Origin: Agaricus subrufescens
Lineage: Eukaryota > Basidiomycota > Agaricomycetes > Agaricales > Agaricaceae
Reading direction: 5' to 3'
DNA length: 64,000 nucleotides
Assembly (NCBI GenBank): GCA_029945375.1
Contig: CM057059.1
Span: 3,596,001-3,660,000, forward strand
The position numbers and the translations under genes are program-made. The notes below the pieces were generated by a model. The model was not told where the DNA came from and searched no databases. It saw only the letters and a list, made by a program, of their open reading frames with translations. Shown here piece by piece: positions 56,976 to 64,000 of the stretch (position 1 is the first letter of the stretch; every line of letters starts with the position of its first letter).

Positions 56976-58169
56976 CTAGCAAGGACTTTGTACGCTGCCT
57001 CTGTCTGAAACTTCCCGAAGAGTGTCTAAATCCTTCATCTGGGTTGACTTTTTGGCACGGTACCGCCGAGGATATGGCTGGTCAGATCCACCAATGGATT
57101 TGATAGACCCATTACGTTCGATGTGTGATACATGGCTAGCTCCTCGTACAAGTCCACCAGGATTGCGCTCTGCTCTCGCTCTGAGCAGAGTCCCGACAAG
57201 TGAGGTGTCTACTCCATCTTCACGAGGATCTAAGTCTGATGACACAGCTCGGTTCGCTTGTACGGGGATATAAACTGAGCGTGATGGTGAATGCGCAGTA
57301 GTTTGCGAGTAAGCGGATGATGCAGATGATGCGCAGCTGGCGGAGTATTGTGATAGTACTTGTTCTTCAGCTACGGTGGGCGGTATTTGTGGTAGTACGA
57401 ACTTGTCGGTAGATTTCTGAGGTATGATGAGCGGGGGCAGTGAAGGCTGTGCGGGACGGTGGGATAGATAGGGGTTATCGGAGGAAGGGGTTACATCCGT
57501 GCCAGCTAGGCAGAATGATGAGCTGGCAGGTGTATGGTCAGAGCCGCGGCTGGTTGGGCGAGAAATTGGTACGCGATATTGCCCCGTTGGATTATTCGAG
57601 ATTATATCCTCTTCAGTGGTCCTATGTATCGGCACAGGTCTCACTATGTGATCATGCCCGCCGTTTGTCTCTTGAAGCAATGGTTTTGTGCTGGAATCGG
57701 ACGCAATGCGCGAGTGTGATAGGTAATGACTCGAATAACCCCACTCGCTGTTCATCTCAGGTAGAGATGGCCTTGCATCCAATGTAGCTTTGCTGTACGA
57801 AGCCTGAAGATAGTGTGGCGGACGGTACCAACCGCTATTTGCCTCCGGCGGTGAATACGATCGTGTGTTTGCATCGGGTTCGAGGCGCTTGTGTGATGGT
57901 AGAGGTGATGACCGGGGCCAGTCACTGGATATATCTGGTAGCAGAGATGAACTTGCACTGATGTTTGATTTGTGATTGTATGGAGCCATAGGAGGGGCAG
58001 ATCCTTGGTATAAGGTCTGGCGCGAGTGTCGTCTTCTTCTTCGGATAACTATGAAGACTAGCAAGATGCTAGCGAGTAAGGCAAGAATGCCGACGATTAT
58101 CGCGACAACTAAGATGACGGTGTCGTTACTTGATTCGGAACGCCGACTGAGTGCAGCATTGGCCGTCAT
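56976..58169 (-). CDS. Single-pass membrane protein with disordered cytosolic tail, 397 aa
   Basis: A single exon. One transmembrane helix (about residues 17-41, TVILVVAIIVGILALLASIL) is followed by a stop-transfer RRRRRHSRQ. The remaining 350 residues are Ser/Pro-rich and disordered, with repeats of the type SLPEMNSEWGYSSHYLSHSR. The pattern of a short outside part, a helix and RRRRR is common to many basidiomycete Mid2-like surface proteins, but this one lacks the long Ser/Thr ectodomain. An upstream exon supplying it could be missing; the sequence before ATG 58169 shows no obvious one. Function unknown. Confidence 0.65.
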   Translation of the reverse strand: MTANAALSRRSESSNDTVILVVAIIVGILALLASILLVFIVIRRRRRHSRQTLYQGSAPPMAPYNHKSNISASSSLLPDISSDWPRSSPLPSHKRLEPDANTRSYSPPEANSGWYRPPHYLQASYSKATLDARPSLPEMNSEWGYSSHYLSHSRIASDSSTKPLLQETNGGHDHIVRPVPIHRTTEEDIISNNPTGQYRVPISRPTSRGSDHTPASSSFCLAGTDVTPSSDNPYLSHRPAQPSLPPLIIPQKSTDKFVLPQIPPTVAEEQVLSQYSASCASSASSAYSQTTAHSPSRSVYIPVQANRAVSSDLDPREDGVDTSLVGTLLRARAERNPGGLVRGASHVSHIERNGSIKSIGGSDQPYPRRYRAKKSTQMKDLDTLREVSDRGSVQSPC

Positions 58170-58725
58170 GAGGGGAAGGGGGTGAAAGAGATGGGCGATG
58201 TTCCGACATTGCCCACATTATATCGGGTCTCTACTCGCGCTACCCCTAGCTGTTTTTCTGGGAAGCACAGCAATTCAATGGCTGAAACGGAAAGCGGTAA
58301 AGTCATCTTCACGTGATTGGACAACAATCTAATGGCTTGCGGCCCTGCGGGGTCCGGACTCTGGAGCACTCAAGGATTGCTTGAGCACAGAAAGACGATG
58401 TACTCTGGGCCCTAGGTTAAATTGCACTATGAGCCTTTTCAACAGCCTAAAAGCCCGCGGGAGGAAGAATGCTGTTTCGTCAACAAAAGCAACGCCTGGT
58501 AAAAATCAGGTGTAAATCAGGACTCGACAGGGCAACGGATGCGTATGGCCTGTCTGGGTGGGGTTGAATTCATAGATGCTCCAAGATAACGTACCTGATT
58601 GCGTGGGCGGTGTTTGTTTTACTTCATCGCCCAGAATGCAGGGTATTACGTCATCATTTCAACCCGTGGGCGGATGTTTCCGTCGTTGCTGAGACGAGTC
58701 CCGAGCCACCTATATCCTTACCACA
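58170..58725. other. Intergenic
   Basis: Divergent promoter region between the membrane protein gene and CMC4. A TATATCCTTA phrase lies about 15 bp before the CMC4 start. No gene seen. Confidence 0.35.
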
Positions 58726-59045
58726 ATGCCAAGTGTGAGTATGGTCATTACACCAAATTGCGGCTACCAATTTGTTGCATAGGTGCCCGAATGTCAAACA
58801 GAGGGTAAAGTTTGGGACAGTCGCCAAGACAATTACTGATTACGATCGCAGCTTGCGACTTGCAATCGTGTTTAAACAAACATACCTATCACCCGGAAAA
58901 ATGCGATACCCTCCTCCTCCGGCTCTATGAATGCTGCGATAAATTTCAAACTGCCACTTCGGGAAAAGGAGAAACATCCGCCTGCCCCAAACCTTATGTC
59001 GTTCAGCGTTGGCTGAGGAGTCATTCCAGGAGCAGGAACCAGTAG
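58726..59045 (+). CDS. CMC4: CMC4-like twin-Cys mitochondrial protein, 74 aa
   Basis: Exons 58726-58734 (9 bp), 58783-58804 and 58852-59045 join in phase. The product begins MPSVPECQTEACDLQSCLNK and continues HTYHPEKCDTLLLRLYECCD, then GKGETSACPKPYVVQRWL. The Cys positions (EC, AC, SC, KC, ECC, AC) match CMC4/p8-MTCP1, a small protein of the mitochondrial intermembrane space with disulfide-paired helices. Length is close to the family's usual 65-75. The tiny first exon means ATG-based gene finders would probably miss it. Confidence 0.85.
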
Positions 59046-59269
59046 CTACTCCTGCTTACCGGTCTAACGATCATTAGCAACAAAGCGCGAAGTCGATAGT
59101 TGTATACAGTACACGAATTAAACACTATAACGATAGCAAGAAACGACAGCAATTTCACTAATCAGTCCAAAATGACATAGAGATGCATAGAGGGCATAAT
59201 GTGCATAGATGATTATAGTAACACTGAGCGCCAAAAAGACGCACCTACTAGAGTATGAGCATAGAGAAC

Positions 59270-60325
59270 TCAAAAGATATGAATGAGAAATTGATCAACG
59301 AAATAAACGAGGAACAAAAGGAACAAGAGTACAGCCCAGGCTAATAATTTTATGAAACGGCTTCGCCTTGCCGCATAAATGGTAATCCACTCTTCGATCA
59401 AGGGTCCTTCAGTATCCTGTTCAATTGAGTTAGGGGTGCCCAAGCCGAAAGATTGGTAACTGTAAACCCATATGAATCGGCAAATCAAGTTCAATTCCCT
59501 GTTCAGTTCCTTCGCTCGAGAGATAACATCATTACGGTAGTCCACCGCACTGTCATACCACTCGGGAACGGGAATGTATAGCTTGGAGTCGTACCCCCCT
59601 CGAACGAGGAGGCTGTAAAGGCCAAAGACGGAGGAACAGTATATGTCAATACAGAAGAGCCGTATCACCCGCTTCAGCGAAGTATTGAAGGTAGGAATAC
59701 CTTCTGTGATTTGTTATTATAGTTGGTAGGGGTATATTTTAGACAACAGATCTCACCAGTAACGAATATGTGGTTCTGGAGAGCAAGATCATGCACAGCG
59801 AGAGCCGAAAGAAGATTAGGATTTGCAGGTTCAAATATTTTCCACTTCAATGGATGTATAATCTATGGGATAATTTCATATTTTTCGAGCGATCAAAAGG
59901 GAGCATAATACATACGGAAACACCCTCCAAGCCTAATGTTCTCTGGACCAGGATCAAATCCAAACAGCCATTAGGATCAAGTGGAACATCAACCGATACC
60001 TCGGCTTTCGGCCGAGATGTCTTTAAGTCTTCAAGTGTCCACCAGAACAAGACACGGACATGGCTACATGAAAAGAAAAGCAAACAATCAAATATCGGCA
60101 CGATCGACATGAATGAGATTTGATAACTTACTTCGGCGGAGGATATTTCGCCGGCGCGTCACTCCGCCAATAGGGCAATCGAGTCGATCGTACTCTCGTA
60201 GCGTGACGACTTCCCCGTATATGTTCTTCAGGACCCTTCCACCAGATCTTGGGAAATACGAAGTGAGGCCAAGGCTTCGAGTCAGGCGAGTCAGGAGCGG
60301 TAGCGGACGACCTGCTCATTGCCAT
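59270..60325 (-). CDS. Uncharacterised protein with C-terminal membrane anchor, 293 aa
   Basis: Exons 60325-60132, 60063-59916, 59862-59757 and 59703-59270 join in phase. It starts MAMSRSSATAPDSPDSKPWP. Middle blocks read VRVLFWWTLEDLKTSRPKAE, LILVQRTLGLEGVS and LLSALAVHDLALQNHIFVTE. The last 25 residues are a strong helix (LLAWAVLLFLLFLVYFVDQF), so it is probably tail-anchored. The segment WYDSAVDYRNDVISRAKELN is helical. I recognise no family. Confidence 0.6.
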
Positions 60326-60353
60326 AGTGGTAAATGATGGCTGCGAGGGTGAG

Positions 60354-60718
60354 TCAAATTTCCATTTCCAACATCATATAACAGGACGAGAGGCGCTGGA
60401 AACGGTAGCATGACTCCGTTCGTGGGATGAGTGTTCCTCCACGAATACAAGGTTGCAGCGTGAAGTACAAGGCGTTGGTAGACTTAGTCACGATGGGGCA
60501 AAGTACAAGGTCGTCAGTGGCAAGAAGGTTCTCGCGATTGGCAGCTTCCGTGACACGATCTCCATATAAAGTAAGACGAAAGTCTTTGAAGGAATGGAGA
60601 AACCATAGCCTCTTCGAAGTTCCTGTGAAGAGGCGTTGAAGTGTTTGTCAATGTATTTGCACGCACCATTTATGGATCGTTGATCACTGATGACATCAAT
60701 TAGTAAATGCTTCGACAC
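60354..60718 (-). CDS. Uncharacterised gene, 5' end not found
   Basis: Exons about 60718-60667 and 60622-60354 join in phase (GTGCGT..TCACAG). The product reads SKHLLIDVISDQRSIN, then GTSKRLWFLHSFKDFRLTL, TDDLVLCPIVTKSTNALYF and LIPRTESCYRFQRL, ending MLEMEI. The frame is open at its left with no ATG before a stop, so one or more 5' exons are missing or it is a remnant. It lies just upstream of the preceding gene on the same strand. No family recognised. Confidence 0.4.
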
Positions 60719-61093
60719 GGTGGTCTCTTTGTTGGTACCTCATGCAGTTGGCCCACAACATACACCCATACTTCCCCACAACGCTTCAGTAAGTTGGTGC
60801 ACAAATGGATTAAGAGCGCCTGACTCAGTCATTTTCTAAATATACTTAGAGCTCAAGTACGAGCGCTTTAAATATATCAAAGATAAGCAGGCGTACATTG
60901 TTTAAAAGTTCACTGTCTACATAACCACATCTGTATTTGACACACTGGATAACAAATATCCAAACAAACAAAGTGCGATCGATGGAAGTGAAGTGAAGTG
61001 TAACGATAAAAAGAAATAGTGATACTAGTTGATATTGGGAAATCGGTGTAACTGACCACTCTTCCTCAAGGTGGTTTACTATCATGTCCCACT
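60719..61093. other. Intergenic
   Basis: May contain an unplaced 5' exon of the gene at 60354-60718 (a frame reading LNPFVHQLTEALWGS near 60810-60765). Otherwise nothing is seen. Confidence 0.3.
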
Positions 61094-62428
61094 TCATCGG
61101 CCATACGGGAATAGTTGCTTACATCCTTGACCTTTGACCGAAATGTACAAGTATTCCAAATTAAGCTTCAGAGCTTGCAACAACGAGCCAGTCGGGTTGG
61201 GATATAGGTTGCGCACAACGTGATTGACTTGGTATGTGTAATCATCACAGAGGTCGTCCACCTTCTGGGGTGTAGAAAGATCCGGAGTATAAGTGTTGAC
61301 TCCATTTACATTCCCTCCCGGTTGAATTGGGTGAGCGTTGATGAGGAAGATTTTGTTGTCAACCCCAGTCGGGCGAGCGGCTCTGTGGAAGTCCTTGGGG
61401 AAACGACCGGCCTCGAAGAAGGTACGGGCGGCATCGAGGTCGAGCTGTCCGTCGTCTTGGCGTCCGTCAACGAAAAGATTGATGGGAAGGACAGCATCAT
61501 TGTAGGCGGTGAAAAATCGCGGGGCTACTATGGTAAATTTGGGATTTGTGGCGATCGCATCTTTAAACAATCTGAAACGCAACTCGGTAGCAGCGGTGAG
61601 ATTGTATTTTCCGCCACCATACTTGTTACTGTAATCTGTGAACTGTAGAGACATAAGGCGCCTAGCCTGGCAATATATACAATCCAACGTACAAGTTGGA
61701 ACAATGTCTCGTTGAAGTTGTGGTTATCACCCCAAAAGGCGTCCGCTAGAACCCAGATGAGTCAGTAGGTTAACATCACAGTTTTCATTCCCAAGGCTGA
61801 CCTCGAGTCATGCTTGTATCTCCCTCGAAAACACCATGTGTATCCAAACCTCCTGCCGTAGCCGGACTAGGTGGGCTAGAGCCAGTCTTACTGGTCTGCC
61901 CGCCTATACTGATCAAGTTCGTTACGAGATTACCATCGACAAGAAATGCAGCATATGTGGTAAATATTGCCACATTATTGTCCATGTTAAATCCTATTGA
62001 ACTTCAATTGATCAATCCAGCGCAAACAATGAAAGCAACAAACCTTCCATTACTGCAGAGACCATATCTGAGGGGGTCGTAATCCCGTTGTGATTAATAT
62101 ACTGTCGTGTTTAGATTGTGAGCACAGAAAAGTCGCTCGAAAATGAATTACGTACACCATGGGACGCGAGTGCGTTCAAGGCCGGGCACGGTCCACGGAT
62201 GTCTCCTGGCCCTGGAGCAACGTACGGATGCTTTGCATCGTCGATAAGCTTGGTGCCATCGAATTTCAATGGCCCAGGGGGCGGGGGCGGAGTGGAACGC
62301 CTCAGACTGGACATCGCCTGGTCCAACTCATCTCTGGACAATCCAGCTAGAGACTGGTAGGCTGGAAAAGCGCTAACAGTGGTAGCACAAACAAGGGCGA
62401 GAGTGACAAAGTAGACGAAGCAGACCAT
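61094..62428 (-). CDS. Unspecific peroxygenase (haem-thiolate peroxidase), 374 aa
   Basis: Five exons join in phase: 62428-62156, 62101-62044, 61993-61802, 61745-61693 and 61642-61094. A signal peptide (MVCFVYFVTLALVCATTVSA) and a propeptide-like stretch precede the haem-thiolate motif RGPCPALNALASHG (P80-C81-P82). The SIG motif (139-141) and E167-G-D169 in THGVFEGDTSMTR are present. FSNKYGGG-type FTDYSNKYGGGKYNLT, FTIVAPRFFTAYNDAVLPIN and FFEAGRFPKDFHRA follow. EGD rather than EHD, the length, and Cys in DLCDDYTYQ and GQGCKQ suit the long (group II) type. Such enzymes insert oxygen from H2O2 into many substrates outside the cell. Confidence 0.9.
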
Positions 62429-63917
62429 GACTGAGGACTAGATTGTTTTCTTCTACTCTCTTCCGAGATGCTTTTATACATTTCAAGCGTTCACTGTGGT
62501 TGCAAAAAATGTACACAAATCGCTCAGATGATATCATCCGATTGTTCTCAAGTGACCCTAGATGAATGATATATCGCGTAACACTTCTGCATTAATGAAT
62601 AAGAAAAGGGCGAGAATGGAGGAGTGTCCCAGGACATTGTAAAATGTTCGAGTTCCTTGTTGCAAAACAGAACCCTTACCCCGACCCTACCCTTCATCAG
62701 TGCTCGTGTACTAGCCTAGGTCTTTCGATCAGGGTTCGTAAGTTAAACTTTTAGATCTTTACCGTGTTTCCATGCCGTCATCTGAGAGAATGACTGTTTA
62801 GTCCTTTTACAACGGTAACTCGACATATTGTTCATATGTAGTGGAAACACATATGATTGAATACTTGCATAGGCTTGAACCGCAGAACCAATGTCAGCGA
62901 AAGCAGAAGCTAACAGAACTACGTGTGAACCATAGAGGATCTACTCTCGCGACACGTCAGTAATAAATTGCATGTACGACCGTCAACATTTTGAAACGAA
63001 CCGAAGGTCGCCGTAGCGTCCCATGTCACCAAAAATAACACTACCTTCGCTCTATTTTCTTCCATACTGTCGAACTGCGGCCACAAGAATGGTGACAAAT
63101 GATGCCACTCCCTAGTAAACGTAAATTTGTTTCACAATATTAACCGCCCTCATTCGTAGCAGGAGAGGGTTGCTATGAATGCTGACAGGAATATAGCGGT
63201 ATGCCTCCTTTGGAAAGTTGAAATGAAACTCGACGCTATAGAGGCTGGTACTCACAATCGGAAGACGTGAGAGTGGTAGAAGTGAGGTTGTGTCTTCATT
63301 ACCTCTGTCCGCCGTCGGATCTTGTTATTGAAAGGCGAGCGCTAGCTCAACTTCCTCGGAGCGCAGAGCAAAATGAAGGAGACGATACTGCATCGGCTGG
63401 GATTGAATGGGACCGGGGACCCTGGACGCTCGAAGCACTGATAGTCTAAGTTCTCAGTCATTTAGCCAAGGAGAGGGAAACATCGACATGTATATACCCG
63501 ACTACTTGTGCCTCTTCGCTATGAAATAGATCAGTACAGCATAGATCTGGGGCAACGAACCTTAAATTTTGGTCATGATATGGGAGATAATAATAGAACT
63601 GCGCCCAACTAAACGGAGGAACCCCCGGACTGATACAATATTCCGTGTGAGTAAAATTTAAAGATATGCATCTAAAAGGAATACTACGATGTCCCATCTG
63701 TAGCAAGCAAACAGAGTGGTAATTACAAGCTCAAAGGTATCCTTAGTTGCAGCTCAATGGCGGACATCCGAGGAATAACATACATGGCGCGGGGAAGTCC
63801 CCTTGACTAGCCCCACTCTAGAGGGTAACGATCGTCAATCACCAACTACATCCTCTGATATGATCTCAAGACATTCGGTTGATGAGATGTCAAAATTCTC
63901 ATGATTAATATGTTTAC
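62429..63917. other. No confident gene
   Basis: Upstream flank of the peroxygenase gene, then minus-strand frames (63458-63706, reading MGHRSIPFRC and FSWAQFYYYLPYHD) that may be decayed continuation of the edge gene at 63918-64000. I could not splice them. Confidence 0.3.
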
Positions 63918-64000
63918 CTCGCGAGTCACGACCCAATCATAATGGTTGTAGAACTGCGCAACGGTATTGAAATAACACCACAACCCACATTCCCGCAAAC
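63918..64000 (-). CDS. Probable DUF6533 exon at window edge
   Basis: The minus strand reads TVAQFYNHYDWVVTRE and then a GTAAAC donor at 63917. The Y-x-x-YDW-V-T-x-E pattern is that of the DUF6533 start (copies in this window have YYDWITTLDLE). The downstream exon near 63790 (RGLPRAMYVIPRMSA) is only loosely like the family and meets a stop, so this copy may be decayed or a different subfamily. The start lies beyond the window. Confidence 0.4.

Noticed and set aside
1..64000. tRNA, rRNA, CRISPR or LTR retrotransposon signals
   Set aside because: None recognised by eye: no cloverleaf with A/B boxes, no regularly spaced identical repeats with unique spacers, no reverse transcriptase motifs.

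Overview
The window is nuclear DNA of a mushroom-forming basidiomycete (Agaricomycetes). Genes are broken into short exons by 45-75 bp GT..AG introns, and families typical of this group recur: DUF6533 membrane proteins, a GPI-type cupredoxin, a CFEM protein, laccase, unspecific peroxygenase, a Y3-like lectin and KDZ transposon genes. I built the gene models by hand from splice sites and reading frame. Every multi-exon model listed as complete keeps phase across all junctions, except the DUF6533 genes, whose first exons I could not join.

Layout. 1-2142: N-terminal exons of a KDZ transposase, then a decayed KOW-repeat gene. 3.6-8.5 kb: three lineage-specific genes. 8.6-9.4 kb: palindrome-rich satellite. 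9.4-11 kb: a block holding a lineage-specific gene, with an inverted, deleted copy at 42.25-43.4 kb. 11.6 kb: scrap of a DEAH helicase. 13-14.6 kb: DUF6533 gene. 15.5-20 kb: cupredoxin, F-box protein, and a relative of the 9.8 kb gene. 20.7-34.4 kb: a DUF6533 gene split by a 12,055 bp DNA transposon (21489-33543) flanked by a perfect 10 bp duplication. 35-47 kb: three more DUF6533 genes, a CFEM protein, a 643 bp non-autonomous relative of the transposon, a duplicated 3' piece of REX4 and a Y3-like lectin. 48-64 kb: a more conserved, mainly single-copy stretch with REX4, an uncharacterised nuclear-type protein, laccase, a small double-psi barrel secreted protein, a single-pass membrane protein, CMC4, two uncharacterised genes and an unspecific peroxygenase.

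The most notable system is the 12 kb element. It has Mutator-like hallmarks and carries a gene I splice from seven exons into one protein of about 1,906 residues: a Q/P-rich N-terminus, a GCM1/WRKY-like zinc finger, a DDE transposase core, a USP-like deubiquitinase pair of boxes, a PHD finger and an RG-rich tail. It also carries an 892-residue companion protein and a small opposite-strand gene. Its two chemically distinct ends are matched, end for end, by the 643 bp relative at 40849-41491, which links transposase and substrate within one window. Recombination is also visible in the two segmental duplications that abut near 42.24 kb.

The conserved right third has extracellular oxidative and wall-active functions (laccase, peroxygenase, barrel protein). 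The left two thirds are repeat-rich and dominated by expanding or decaying lineage-specific families.
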